Shown here: piece after piece, positions 1-9,535 of the stretch
How positions within the stretch are numbered: the stretch's first letter is position 1
How the letters are laid out: each line of letters opens with the position of its first letter
DNA from: Prochlorococcus sp. AG-409-A19
GTDB lineage: Bacteria; Cyanobacteriota; Cyanobacteriia; PCC-6307; Cyanobiaceae
DNA length: 11,449 nucleotides
Reading direction: 5' to 3'
Assembly: GCA_003216155.1 (NCBI GenBank)
Contig: QCJH01000021.1
Span: 1-11,449 of the forward strand
Notes under the pieces: generated by a model
Seen by the model: the letters and a program-made list of their open reading frames with translations, nothing else
Database searches by the model: none
Told to the model about the DNA's origin: nothing
Made by a program: the position numbers and the translations under genes

Positions 1-364
1 AACGATGTTGTTGTTGATTTGGTTGAGCTATGGAAACGTTAATTCCTCTATGTAATTGGTTCCCACGACTCCAATTTATTCTTAGTGCACCATTCAAAAT
101 CTTACTTCGCTTTATTGCTTCTTGGACTTTGAGCATTAACCATTCTCGATCCGGTGGTTTAGTCATACCTAATAGAGCAGCACTCTTTTGCCACCTCTTT
201 AAATGTTGGTCAAATAATATGATTTGACCTTGCAGAATGAGTATTGTTTCGAAGATTCCATCTGCCAATTGAAGACCTCGATCTTGAAGAGGTAGGGTTA
301 ATTCATTGATGGTCCCCCATTTGCCATCAATCCAAGCAATGTTATGTTTTTGTCTTTTTTTCAT
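1..364 (-). CDS. pabC: 4-amino-4-deoxychorismate lyase, N-terminal part (cut by window edge)
   Basis: PLP-dependent class IV (branched-chain-type) aminotransferase-fold enzyme. It probably converts 4-amino-4-deoxychorismate to p-aminobenzoate plus pyruvate, the last step to the pABA part of folate. I translated 121 codons by hand from the ATG at 364 to the left edge. Visible marks are WIDGKWG (residues 11-17), the family signature LADGIFETI (33-41), HLKRW (54-58) with the likely phosphate-binding Arg57, and RINWSRG (95-101). The catalytic lysine, expected around residue 150-160, lies outside the window, so activity cannot be confirmed. The ATG overlaps the pabB stop as ATGA (4 bp), which implies translational coupling and supports PabC over a branched-chain amino acid or D-amino acid aminotransferase. 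The fold is nearly certain; the substrate is inferred from the neighbour. Confidence 0.85.
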   Translation of the reverse strand, partial: MKKRQKHNIAWIDGKWGTINELTLPLQDRGLQLADGIFETILILQGQIILFDQHLKRWQKSAALLGMTKPPDREWLMLKVQEAIKRSKILNGALRINWSRGNQLHRGINVSIAQPNQQQHR

Positions 365-1707
365 TGAAGGGCTTTTAAGAGAGGTAATAGTTTCCATTTC
401 AGCTCCTTTGCTTCTTCATATGGATTTGAATCGGCTACGATTCCACAGCCAGCATGTGCTCGTAAAGTGTTGCATTTCAGTATCAATGATCTAATTAAAA
501 TGTTGCTATCAAGTTTGCCGTTCCAATCCAAACTTAATACTGATCCACAGTAGGGACCTCGAGGCATTGGCTCTAGTTCATGTAGACGTTGGCAGGCTCT
601 GAGTTTTGGTGCTCCGCTAATGGATCCACCTGGCCAGCAAGCCTCAAGTAGATCCACCCAAGTTTTTTCTTTTTTCAAGTGACCTTTGACAACGGAAGTT
701 AGATGATGAACATGACTAAAACTTTCTAAGCCTAAAAGTTTACTTACATTGATGCTGCCAGGGTTGCAGACTTTCCCAAGATCATTCCTTAGAAGATCGA
801 CAATCATTATGTTTTCTGCCCGATCTTTAGTACTACAAACCAGATCTATTGCCATATCTAAATCTTTCACCTTATTTTTTTTGCGTGGTCTTGTTCCTTT
901 AATTGGTCTGGTTTGCACTTGTCCATCTGGAAGAGCTTGAAGGAAAAGCTCTGGGGAGGAAGAAATGATTGCTTCACCCTTGGCCATGCCAGCCCCGATA
1001 ACTAGTCCTGCAAATGGAGCTGGGGTTTTAGTGCGTAACTTTTGAAAAATACTACTAGCTGAAATGTCGTTTGATAATTCAGTTGTGCAACAGCTAGTTA
1101 GATTTGCTTGAAAAATATCTCCATCTGCTATCCATTGCATTATCTTTTCTACTTTTTTCACATATTCGTCGTTACTGATTAGCCATTTCCATTCTTGTAG
1201 TGGAATATTAATTGTTGGATTAGAAGACATTGCTTTTGCTTGCATATTGTCGTTTTGCTTCCAGGTATGAGATGGTATTTCCTCCAACCAATCACGATAA
1301 TCTTGTAAATGGTTGAGATTTTGGCTTTCAATCCATAGTTCTGATCTTTGAAGATCAAACCTCAATATTGGATCATATTGTGCTATCCAGAGAGTAGCTA
1401 TCTCATCTCGTTTCCATGAATTATTTGGTTCGATCCAAGCACCAGCTTCATAGCTGAGCCAGCCTATCCAATACCCTGATTTTAGTTGGCGTAATATTGT
1501 AAATGGATTTTTACTATTCCTTTCGCTGGGTAATCCACGGCAACAACTTTGCTTTATAGGATTTGCTGCCAAGATGGCCCATCTTCCAAGATTGCTCCCA
1601 TCTCCATCTAGCCAGATTAATCCTTCTTCCCCAAAACGTTTTATTAGCTCTTGTGCTACCAATTCTGGAGCTTTCCATGGACATAAGTGTCGTTTGTGAT
1701 TGATCAC
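361..1707 (-). CDS. pabB: Aminodeoxychorismate synthase component I (chorismate-binding enzyme)
   Basis: Cytosolic enzyme that aminates chorismate to 4-amino-4-deoxychorismate, using ammonia from a glutamine amidotransferase partner (PabA/TrpG) that is not in this window. The 448-residue protein has the chorismate-binding core in its C-terminal half: GDIFQANLT (196-204), PIKGT (268-272), [12 protein letters not shown] (298-309), [13 protein letters not shown] (359-371) and [11 protein letters not shown] (419-429). Lys270 in PIKGT is the residue that marks PabB; anthranilate synthase TrpE normally has Ala in PIAGT. This, with pabC directly downstream, decides PabB over TrpE. The start is GTG, read as GTGA over the queC stop (4-bp overlap), with a purine-rich GAAGAG just upstream. 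The next in-frame Met is near residue 155, inside the protein. Length is normal for the family and there is no amidotransferase fusion. Confidence 0.92.
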   Translation of the reverse strand: MINHKRHLCPWKAPELVAQELIKRFGEEGLIWLDGDGSNLGRWAILAANPIKQSCCRGLPSERNSKNPFTILRQLKSGYWIGWLSYEAGAWIEPNNSWKRDEIATLWIAQYDPILRFDLQRSELWIESQNLNHLQDYRDWLEEIPSHTWKQNDNMQAKAMSSNPTINIPLQEWKWLISNDEYVKKVEKIMQWIADGDIFQANLTSCCTTELSNDISASSIFQKLRTKTPAPFAGLVIGAGMAKGEAIISSSPELFLQALPDGQVQTRPIKGTRPRKKNKVKDLDMAIDLVCSTKDRAENIMIVDLLRNDLGKVCNPGSINVSKLLGLESFSHVHHLTSVVKGHLKKEKTWVDLLEACWPGGSISGAPKLRACQRLHELEPMPRGPYCGSVLSLDWNGKLDSNILIRSLILKCNTLRAHAGCGIVADSNPYEEAKELKWKLLPLLKALQ

Positions 1708-2390
1708 GAGCTCTTCAGTGGGCTACAAAGATATTTTTTACCTGCAGAGATTAATGCTGCATTGCGTATTCGACAGCTATCACAAATCCCACACGGAGCA
1801 TCTTGACCGCTGTAACAACTCCATGTTTCTTCGATGGGTATGCCCAAACGAAGAGCTTCTTGCACAATTTTGATTTTGTTCCAATTTATTAGAGGTGCCC
1901 AGAGCTTCGCACCATTCCCTTCTCGGCCAGTCTTACTAGATAAATCAGCAAGTTTTTGATATGTCTCTAGATAGTCTGGTCGACAGTCTGGATACCCGGA
2001 GTAGTCCAATGCATTAATGCCTAGTACTAGTCGATTAGCTCCTCTTGCTTCGGCTAGGCTCAGTCCAATTGCAATAAATACTGTGTTGCGTCCAGGCACA
2101 TAGGTGCTTGGTATTACTCCTTCTTTTACACCTGTATTGGGTAGCGACTGTTCGCAATCAGTTAGGGATGAGCCACCCCATGTAGCCAAGTTCACATTAA
2201 TTGTGAGATGTTCCGCAAGTTTTAGGTGGTGGGCTATTGCACGCGCTGCAGCAAGTTCTTTGCTGTGTCTTTGTCCATAATTGAACGAAAGACCAATAAC
2301 CGTATCCCCTTGTTCTACCGCCATAGCTGTAGCGGTAGAAGAATCTAGACCTCCTGAAAGTAATGCAATCGTTGTGCAATGCGATGTCAT
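1704..2390 (-). CDS. queC: 7-cyano-7-deazaguanine (preQ0) synthase
   Basis: ATP-dependent enzyme that converts 7-carboxy-7-deazaguanine and ammonia to 7-cyano-7-deazaguanine (preQ0), the precursor of queuosine in tRNA. The 228-residue protein shows the N-terminal PP-loop SGGLDSS (12-18) for ATP, the conserved YVPGRNTVF (97-105) and [11 protein letters not shown] (130-140) segments, and a C-terminal zinc site of Cys192, Cys200, Cys203 and Cys206 (pattern C-x7-C-x2-C-x2-C). Length is typical of QueC. The ATG at 2390 lies 17 bp after the queE stop with no clear Shine-Dalgarno sequence; no other start fits the N-terminus. The 3' end overlaps the pabB GTG start by 4 bp. Its direct neighbour queE makes its substrate. 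An ExsB annotation would be an older name for the same family. Confidence 0.95.
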   Translation of the reverse strand: MTSHCTTIALLSGGLDSSTATAMAVEQGDTVIGLSFNYGQRHSKELAAARAIAHHLKLAEHLTINVNLATWGGSSLTDCEQSLPNTGVKEGVIPSTYVPGRNTVFIAIGLSLAEARGANRLVLGINALDYSGYPDCRPDYLETYQKLADLSSKTGREGNGAKLWAPLINWNKIKIVQEALRLGIPIEETWSCYSGQDAPCGICDSCRIRNAALISAGKKYLCSPLKSS

Positions 2391-2407
2391 TTTTGAAGTG
2401 ATGTGAA

Positions 2408-3087
2408 TCAGCGAATTTCAAGCCATTTGTGGGTTTGCAAGCTCAGTCTCCATTTTGGATTATGTAGAACATGTTGAACAGCAAGTTCTTGTCCTTTTCT
2501 ATTCCCCCAGCCTGGTTGGAGGAATAGAAAAGGCTCTTGAGATTGATTTTCTTTAATGATACTTAAGGGATTGAAATTGTGTTTAGAATCCTTGGCAGAT
2601 TTTGCCATTTCTTCAGCAAAGATTAAATCTTCTTGGTTAAAGATAACTACTTTTATTTCTTGGGCTTTGGACAATAAATTTTTGTTTGGAGGTGCATGCC
2701 GTTTTGGGGATAGAGTAATCCAATTGGGATTGCCGCTTATTTGATCAACACCACTAGTTTCTATATGAATAGGTATTGGATCAATTTGCATTTTGTTCGT
2801 TTCTTCTTTTATGCTATTAAATAGCAAATCAAGATTATGATGTAGAGGTTCCCCTCCAGTTAATACAACAAATTCTGCACCTTTTTGTTTTGCAATTACC
2901 ACATCTGCAGCAAGTTGCTTTACAGATTTTGTTTGATGATTATCTACATTCCAAGAGTGTTTAGTGTCGCACCATGGACATCCTACTTTGCAGCTTGCTA
3001 GTCGAATAAAGAATGCACTTCTCCCTACATGCATTCCTTCTCCCTGAATGGAATGGAAGCATTCCACAACAGGAAGGAATGATGTCA

Positions 3088-3088
<1 letters not shown>
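2408..3088 (-). CDS. queE: 7-carboxy-7-deazaguanine synthase (radical SAM)
   Basis: Radical SAM enzyme that contracts the ring of 6-carboxy-5,6,7,8-tetrahydropterin to 7-carboxy-7-deazaguanine, using S-adenosylmethionine, a 4Fe-4S cluster and magnesium. The 226-residue protein has the substrate-side motif SIQGEG (13-18), the cluster motif C-x3-C-x2-C (Cys33, Cys37, Cys40; CKVGCPWC), the SAM-binding TGGEP (77-81), ETSG (110-113), SPK (127-129) and the family C-terminal run [12 protein letters not shown] (215-226). The CxxxCxxC spacing and these motifs match QueE rather than the class III ribonucleotide reductase activase NrdG, with which it is sometimes confused. The ATG shares one base with the pyrG stop (TAATG), so it is probably translationally coupled to pyrG. 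queC follows and uses its product. The upstream QueD and FolE steps are not in this window. Confidence 0.94.
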
Positions 3089-4799
<1,711 letters not shown>

Positions 4800-4843
4800 T
4801 CTCCATCAAACTTCTCATTTTCTGGTAAAACTCTTTTCTATAG

Positions 4844-4866
4844 GAGCTCTTTTATTGAAAAGCCTC
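4844..4866 (-). terminator. Imperfect hairpin between the sigma gene and pyrG (weak terminator candidate)
   Basis: On the minus strand GAG-g-CTTTT, loop CAAT, AAAAG-ag-CTC can pair as a 5-bp and a 3-bp helix separated by a small internal bulge. It lies about 55 nt after the sigma factor stop. No U-run follows it, so it is a poor intrinsic terminator. The rest of the 4756-4919 gap shows no open reading frame or other clear signal. Confidence 0.22.
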
Positions 4867-4919
4867 TTTACATTTCCATTGGTTTGTATGGGTTTGGAGA
4901 GACTATACAGATGAAAATA

Positions 4920-6050
4920 TTAGGAATCTAGGCTTTGAATATATTCCCAGATTTTGTAATTTCTTTGAGGTTCTCTTAGCTTCAGAAGAGCAGACCTTTC
5001 AATTTGACGGATTCGCTCTCTGGATAGGTTCATATCTTCGCCAATCTCACTAAGAGTTCGGGGAGTTTCCGTTGTTAATCCAAAACGTTGTCTGAGCACA
5101 TTAGCTTCGCGGGGAGTGAGTTCTTCAAGTAGTTGTTCTAGGTCATTATGTAAATGAGTACGGATTAGCTCTTGTTCAGGAGTTGGATTCTCATCTTCAA
5201 TTACATCAATTAGTTGTGTGTTTTCATCATTTCCTATGTGGGTTTCTAATGAAATTGAGCGAGGGATTCGCATAAGTGTTTGTCGAACTGTCTCTTCATT
5301 CACCCCTAGTCCCTTGGCTAGATCACTTAAGGAGGCCAGTCGACCTTCTTTTGTGGCTATTTCTTGTTGAACCTTCTTGATTCGGTTCATTTTTTCGGTG
5401 ATATGTACAGGTAATCGAATTGCCCTGCTTTGTGTTGCAATCGCTCTAGTGATACTTTGCCGGATCCACCAATAAGCATATGTGCTGAATCTAAAACCTC
5501 TTTTGGGATCAAATTTTTCTACGGCTCTTTCTAGGCCAAGAGTACCTTCTTGAACCATGTCCAGTAATTCTAGTCCTCGTTTTTGATATTTTTTTGCTAC
5601 TGCTACTACAAGTCGTAAATTGGCTTGGATCATTTGTTCTTTAGCTTTGCGACCTTCATGTAGTGCCTTTTTAAGTTCTTGCGATTCCATCCCTAATAAT
5701 GACGCCAATTTTTGATAACCATTGTTTATTTTCTGCTCTAGTTTGATAGTGCTTAGCCCTGCAGCGCGTGCCCATTCTTGTTTGTTTGGCCAGTGACTAA
5801 AATGATTTGCTTCTCTAATTTGTATTTCTTCTAATTGAAGTAAATCTTTAATTTCTTTGTATTGATCAGCAAGACGTCTTTCTTCTTCTTTTAGATATTC
5901 TCTTTTTTGTACAAGTCTTGCAAGGAGGACTTCTTCTTCATTGCTGAGTAGATCCACACGACCTATTTCTTGTAAATAAAGCTGTATTAAATCCGTGCTT
6001 CTGCTTCTTTTGATTTGGGAATGCCCACTTTTTGGAAGACCTCTTTTCAA
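4920..6050 (-). CDS. RpoD-family group 2 sigma factor
   Basis: RNA polymerase sigma factor of the sigma-70 family that directs transcription from alternative promoters. The 376 residues hold region 1.2 (STDLIQLYLQEIGR, 18-31), regions 2.1-2.4 (NLRLVVAVAKKY at 144-155, LLDMVQEGTLGL at 162-173, FRFSTYAYWWIRQSI at 186-200), region 3 starting near HITEKMNRIKK (216-226) and region 4 (LTPREANVLRQRFGL at 311-325; helix-turn-helix about 332-360 with SRERIRQIE). It has no long acidic region 1.1 and is shorter than the primary RpoD, so it is a non-essential-type (group 2, SigB/C/D/E-like) factor. The charged insert at about 50-100 (EEERRLADQ and following) is the variable part between regions 1.2 and 2. 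The only in-frame start before region 1.2 is TTG at 6050; a TAA lies 18 bp before it. No Shine-Dalgarno sequence is seen. The exact paralogue cannot be named from sequence alone. Confidence 0.93.
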   Translation of the reverse strand: MKRGLPKSGHSQIKRSRSTDLIQLYLQEIGRVDLLSNEEEVLLARLVQKREYLKEEERRLADQYKEIKDLLQLEEIQIREANHFSHWPNKQEWARAAGLSTIKLEQKINNGYQKLASLLGMESQELKKALHEGRKAKEQMIQANLRLVVAVAKKYQKRGLELLDMVQEGTLGLERAVEKFDPKRGFRFSTYAYWWIRQSITRAIATQSRAIRLPVHITEKMNRIKKVQQEIATKEGRLASLSDLAKGLGVNEETVRQTLMRIPRSISLETHIGNDENTQLIDVIEDENPTPEQELIRTHLHNDLEQLLEELTPREANVLRQRFGLTTETPRTLSEIGEDMNLSRERIRQIERSALLKLREPQRNYKIWEYIQSLDS

Positions 6051-6118
6051 GGCTTGGACCGTGAGTTATTTCATAAGGGTTGATCTAGAAGTCCTTAGAT
6101 GAGCAGAATCCGCTGAAT

Positions 6119-7939
6119 CTATTCGGGATCAACCCAGGTACTTGTTACATGTAATTCCTTGAGTTGACTTTCAGATGCCTCAGAGGGAGCTTCAGTCATG
6201 AGACATCGAGCATTCTGGGTTTTTGGAAATGCGATTGTGTCTCTGATTGATTCTGCTCCGCTGAGAAGCATCAAGATTCTGTCTAGACCGAAGGCTAGGC
6301 CTCCATGAGGAGGGGCTCCCATCTCAAGAGCTTCAATTAAAAAGCCGAATTGTTTTTGTGCAACTTCTGTTGGCAGTCCAATTGCTTGAAAAACTTCTTT
6401 TTGTAGCCATGCATCATGGATACGTAATGAACCTCCCCCAAGTTCAAGGCCATTAAGTACAAGGTCATATGCTTGAGCTCGTGCATAGGGGAGAGTTTTT
6501 TGAAATTTGGTTGGGTCATTCCCCAAGTCTTCTTTGTTAGGTGAACAAAAAGGGTGATGTAGAGCCTCAAGACGGTTTTCTTCAGAATTAAATTCGAACA
6601 TTGGGAAATCGACTACCCATAAGAAATTCCATCGCTCATTATTTTTATCTTGAGGTATTAATTTGAGCTCTTTGGCTAAGAATTGTCGAACTCTGTCAAG
6701 TGCCTTATTTACTATCTTTGTTTCACCTGCGCCAAAAAGGAGAAGATCGCCTGGCTTCGCTTTTGTTTTTGCTAAAAGTTCTGATTTTTGTTCAGTATTT
6801 AGGTTGTCTTTGATAGCTCCAATAGTATCTATCTCCCCTTCATCGCGAACTCTGATAAAAGCTAAGCCTCCAGCACCTGCTGTTTGGGCTTCGCTAAAAA
6901 TATCTCCTCCTGGTTTGATACGAACGTTGCTTATAGAGTCATTCCCTCCAGAGACATTTATGCATTTAACACAGCCTCCAGTTGCTATTGCGCTCGAGAA
7001 TACTTTGAATCCTATATTTTTCACAATATCGTTGATTGTTATTAACTTCATTCCATATCTAGTATCGGGTCTATCTGTCCCATAGTTATTCATCGCTTCC
7101 TGCCAACTCAAGCGTGGGAATGGGCACGGAAGGTTTATTCCTTTTATTGTTTTCCATATTGTTGTTATGAGTCTTTCATTTAGATCAAGAATTTCCTCCT
7201 GACCCATAAAGCTCATTTCCATATCTAGTTGCGTAAATTCTGGTTGCCTGTCAGCTCGTAGGTCTTCGTCTCGAAAGCATCTTGCAACTTGGTAGTATTT
7301 TTCTACCCCTCCAACCATTAGTAATTGTTTGAATAATTGAGGAGACTGGGGAAGTGCAAACCATTCACCACCACATACCCGTGAAGGTACTAAGTAATCT
7401 CTGGCTCCTTCTGGTGTGGATTTTGTGAGTACTGGTGTTTCTACTTCTATGAAGCCTTCGTTTTCTAAAAATTGTCTTGCGGTTTGGATTGTTCTATGAC
7501 GGAGCCGAAGATTTTGGCTCATTCGTTCTCGTCGTAGATCTAGATAGCGATAGCGAAGTCGAAGCTCTTCTTTAACTTGTTCTTCATTATGAATTGAAAC
7601 TGTAAATGGCAAGCTTGCTCTGACTGGGTTGAGGATTTTCAAATCAGTCGCTAGTACTTCTATTTCACCAGTTTTTATTTTTAGATTTATTGCTTCAGTG
7701 GGTCTAGGTCTAACAAGACCAGTGATTTGGAGCACGGTTTCATTCCGTAGGCTTTCAGCGGCAGAGAACATTTCTTTGCCTTCATCAGGATCCACTGTGA
7801 TTTGTATGGTGCCGCTCTGATCTCTCAGATCAATGAAGATCACTCCACCATGATCTCGACAGCGGTCTACCCAGCCACATAGTTGAACGGTGGATGAAAT
7901 GTCTTTAGTGCGCAGGTCACCGCAAGCATTACTGCGCAT
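6119..7939 (-). CDS. aspS: Aspartyl-tRNA synthetase, bacterial type
   Basis: Class IIb synthetase that charges tRNA-Asp with aspartate. The 606-residue protein has the bacterial architecture: N-terminal OB-fold anticodon-binding domain (1-110), catalytic core with motif 1 ([15 protein letters not shown], 157-171), motif 2 ([18 protein letters not shown], 218-235), the bacterial GAD insert (about 310-430), the [11 protein letters not shown] segment (499-509) and motif 3 ([17 protein letters not shown], 543-559). His30 in RDHGG of the OB-fold is typical of non-discriminating enzymes that also charge tRNA-Asn; the discriminating E. coli enzyme has Leu there. So Asp-tRNA-Asn may be formed for the GatCAB amidotransferase (inference). 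The ATG at 7939 fits [10 protein letters not shown]. It lies 75 bp after the gcvT stop; that spacer is A/C-rich on the coding strand and shows no clear terminator. A 68-bp spacer separates it from the sigma gene. Confidence 0.97.
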   Translation of the reverse strand: MRSNACGDLRTKDISSTVQLCGWVDRCRDHGGVIFIDLRDQSGTIQITVDPDEGKEMFSAAESLRNETVLQITGLVRPRPTEAINLKIKTGEIEVLATDLKILNPVRASLPFTVSIHNEEQVKEELRLRYRYLDLRRERMSQNLRLRHRTIQTARQFLENEGFIEVETPVLTKSTPEGARDYLVPSRVCGGEWFALPQSPQLFKQLLMVGGVEKYYQVARCFRDEDLRADRQPEFTQLDMEMSFMGQEEILDLNERLITTIWKTIKGINLPCPFPRLSWQEAMNNYGTDRPDTRYGMKLITINDIVKNIGFKVFSSAIATGGCVKCINVSGGNDSISNVRIKPGGDIFSEAQTAGAGGLAFIRVRDEGEIDTIGAIKDNLNTEQKSELLAKTKAKPGDLLLFGAGETKIVNKALDRVRQFLAKELKLIPQDKNNERWNFLWVVDFPMFEFNSEENRLEALHHPFCSPNKEDLGNDPTKFQKTLPYARAQAYDLVLNGLELGGGSLRIHDAWLQKEVFQAIGLPTEVAQKQFGFLIEALEMGAPPHGGLAFGLDRILMLLSGAESIRDTIAFPKTQNARCLMTEAPSEASESQLKELHVTSTWVDPE

Positions 7940-8014
7940 GGGTTAAGTAACTAATGAACGGAGAGTTTCCCATAGGGTTTGTTTTGTGTTTGTTTTAAGT
8001 CAGATTTCCTGGAT

Positions 8015-9130
8015 TTAGCTTCGTCTATAAAAAGGACGCTTAACGACTTTCGCAGCATAGGTTTTGCTTCGAATTTCTACCTCCAATGTGCTTCCGAGTT
8101 TCCCAAGACTTGTAGGGATATAACCCATGGCAATTGGCTTTTCTAGAGTTGGAGACCAAGATCCGCTAGTGATTGCTCCTATCTTTTCTCCCTTGTGCAT
8201 GATTGGATTTCCATGACGAGCAATAGCCCTATCTTCTATTTCTAATCCGATTAAACGGCTTCTTGAACCTTCTTTTGCTTTTTTTTCGAGAGCGCTTCTG
8301 CCTATGAATTGCGCAGGCATTTCAAGATGAACTAGCCATCCAAGCCCAGCTTCGAATGGTGTTGTCTTTTCATTCATATCTTGTCCATAAAGGTGCATAG
8401 AAGCTTCTAATCTCAGCGTATCTCTTGCACCAAGTCCGCAAGGAATTACTCCTTTGCTAAGTAGTTGTGTCCAGAAAACTTTGCCAGCAGAAGCTGGTAA
8501 AAGCATTTCGTAGCCTTCTTCGCCTGTATATCCAGTTCGGGATATGAATATTGATTCAGAATCTTTTAATCCCAACCCTTCTAGCTTGATTTGTTTGTGG
8601 CCAAAGCGAGGCAAGGATTTTAGGGATTGACATTGAAATTCTTCCAGTAATTCGCATGAACTTGGACCTTGAAGAGCTAGTAGAACTTGATTTATTTTTG
8701 CATCTTTTAAGTAGATATTTTTTGGTTCAAGATGTTTTTTAAGCCAATGGATGTCTTTCGTATGACAACTTGCATTCAATATTAAAAGTAGGCTTTCATA
8801 TTCACTATTTTCATCTTCCAAGTCATAAATAATTAGGTCATCAATAATACCTCCGGCTTCATTTGTTAGAACGGTATAACAAGCTTCTCCTTTGCCGATC
8901 CTATGTAGGTCTGTAGGGACAAGTTGTTGTAATGCATCTTTTGGATTTTTTCCTTCAAGACGTAGGACTCCCATATGCGAAATATCAAAAACACCTGCTT
9001 TTTCACGTACCGCTTTATGTTCTTTCACTAAGCCTGAGAATTGTAGAGGCATTTCCCAACCGGCAAAGGGCACCATCCGAGCACCTTGCTCTAGGCAGTC
9101 TTGGTACAACGCGGTTTTGTTCAAGCTCAT
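8015..9130 (-). CDS. gcvT: Glycine cleavage system T protein (aminomethyltransferase)
   Basis: Tetrahydrofolate-dependent aminomethyltransferase: it takes the aminomethyl group from lipoylated H protein, releases ammonia and forms 5,10-methylene-tetrahydrofolate. In cyanobacteria this serves photorespiratory glycine and one-carbon supply. The 371 residues from the ATG at 9130 contain [12 protein letters not shown] (17-28), GVFDISHMG (46-54), [10 protein letters not shown] (93-102) with the catalytic Asp of the IDD motif, [12 protein letters not shown] (197-208), [12 protein letters not shown] (232-243) and [16 protein letters not shown] (322-337). A TTG at 9160 would add 10 residues; I chose the ATG because MSLNKTALY lines up with the usual short N-terminus before the conserved [10 protein letters not shown] segment. 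The P and H proteins are not here. The gene is divergent from the small plus-strand gene, and a perfect inverted repeat lies about 34 bp before the ATG. Confidence 0.96.
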   Translation of the reverse strand: MSLNKTALYQDCLEQGARMVPFAGWEMPLQFSGLVKEHKAVREKAGVFDISHMGVLRLEGKNPKDALQQLVPTDLHRIGKGEACYTVLTNEAGGIIDDLIIYDLEDENSEYESLLLILNASCHTKDIHWLKKHLEPKNIYLKDAKINQVLLALQGPSSCELLEEFQCQSLKSLPRFGHKQIKLEGLGLKDSESIFISRTGYTGEEGYEMLLPASAGKVFWTQLLSKGVIPCGLGARDTLRLEASMHLYGQDMNEKTTPFEAGLGWLVHLEMPAQFIGRSALEKKAKEGSRSRLIGLEIEDRAIARHGNPIMHKGEKIGAITSGSWSPTLEKPIAMGYIPTSLGKLGSTLEVEIRSKTYAAKVVKRPFYRRS

Positions 9131-9163
9131 TGTCTGGAAGAAGCAGCTTTCAGCAGTCAATAT

Positions 9164-9178
9164 GTGTGATTGTCACAC
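9164..9178. promoter_or_regulatory. Perfect inverted repeat GTGTGA-TTG-TCACAC in the divergent gcvT spacer
   Basis: Two 6-bp arms separated by 3 bp form a perfect palindrome in the 144-bp spacer between gcvT (minus) and the small plus-strand gene. It could be a dimeric regulator site or a short RNA hairpin in the gcvT leader. On the minus strand it abuts CATATT (9164-9159), a possible gcvT -10 element, so a bound protein would block polymerase there. The arms resemble the CRP half-site TGTGA, but CRP sites have a 6-bp spacer, not 3. The repeat is seen; the function is inferred. Confidence 0.3.
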
Positions 9179-9274
9179 TTAGCAAAAAGAACTGGAAAGA
9201 AATTCAGCGATTTCTCGGATTGGCTGACATGATCATCAAAATCTCATTATTCAGTCCTTTTTTGGTAAAAGTGA

Positions 9275-9535
9275 GTGTTCAGCAAGGAATGTTGCAGAAC
9301 CTGTAAACACTGTGGCGTAGGCCAAGATGCTGCTTGTGGTTGGTGTTCTATAAGGAAACTTAGCCTTCATAAAGAGTTGACAACTTTTTTTGCTTGCCAC
9401 CATTGGACGGAAAGAGAACCATCACTGCCTAATTTTCATGAGAAAGAAAGAGAATCTTTTGAGGGATATCAACTTGAATTGGGCCGTACATTAGTTGGCT
9501 CGACAAGCCAAGATCATCTATTTAATGAGAATTAA
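9275..9535 (+). CDS. Small cysteine-rich protein, probable metal-binding, function unknown
   Basis: The only plus-strand gene: 86 residues from a GTG at 9275, the first possible start because an in-frame TGA sits immediately before it (9272-9274). I cannot name it. It has seven cysteines in its first half: Cys6, 7, 10, 13, 21, 24 and 41, with paired motifs CRTCKHC (7-13), CGWC (21-24) and FACHHWTEREPSLP (39-52). The C-x2-C-x7-C-x2-C arrangement (10, 13, 21, 24) suggests a zinc ribbon or an iron-sulfur site; His42 and His43 may add ligands. The second half is charged with no cysteines. No signal peptide or membrane segment is seen. Seven organised cysteines, CHHWTxREPSLP-like conserved-looking text and placement in an otherwise empty gap argue for a real gene. 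It converges on speB with a 14-bp 3' overlap. A weak CATTAT at 9245-9250 could be its -10 element. Confidence 0.72.
   Translation: MFSKECCRTCKHCGVGQDAACGWCSIRKLSLHKELTTFFACHHWTEREPSLPNFHEKERESFEGYQLELGRTLVGSTSQDHLFNEN
9495..9511 (-). terminator. Perfect 6-bp hairpin just past the speB stop, inside the convergent small gene
   Basis: TTGGCT-CGACA-AGCCAA forms a perfect 6-bp stem with a 5-nt loop. On the minus strand it starts 11 nt after the speB stop, so it could end or protect the speE-speB transcript. It also lies inside the last codons of the plus-strand gene. No U-run follows on either strand, so a classical intrinsic terminator is not supported and chance is possible. Confidence 0.28.

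Noticed and set aside
30..227. 65-codon plus-strand open frame at the left edge
   Set aside because: The opposite strand encodes the conserved N-terminal half of PabC without a break, so this is a shadow.
361..1707. Anthranilate synthase TrpE
   Set aside because: PIKGT with Lys270 is the PabB form, and the next gene encodes a PabC-type enzyme.
6663..7085. 140-codon plus-strand open frame antisense to aspS
   Set aside because: It lies wholly opposite the conserved GAD-domain region of aspS, has no recognisable motif and is explained as a shadow of that gene's codon use.
9131..9160. TTG start at 9160 for gcvT
   Set aside because: It would add ten residues not expected before the family N-terminus and would place the start 3 bp from the inverted repeat; the ATG at 9130 fits better.
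9164..9178. CRP (cAMP receptor) binding site
   Set aside because: The TGTGA/TCACA half-sites are separated by 3 bp, not the required 6, so a standard CRP dimer would not fit.
9131..9274. Glycine riboswitch in the gcvT leader
   Set aside because: The conserved core pieces of the glycine aptamer are not present on the minus strand of this spacer, and the space is too short for a tandem aptamer.
8932..9306. 124-codon plus-strand open frame opposite the gcvT start
   Set aside because: Most of it is antisense to conserved gcvT sequence, and its tail competes with the better-supported Cys-rich frame at 9275.
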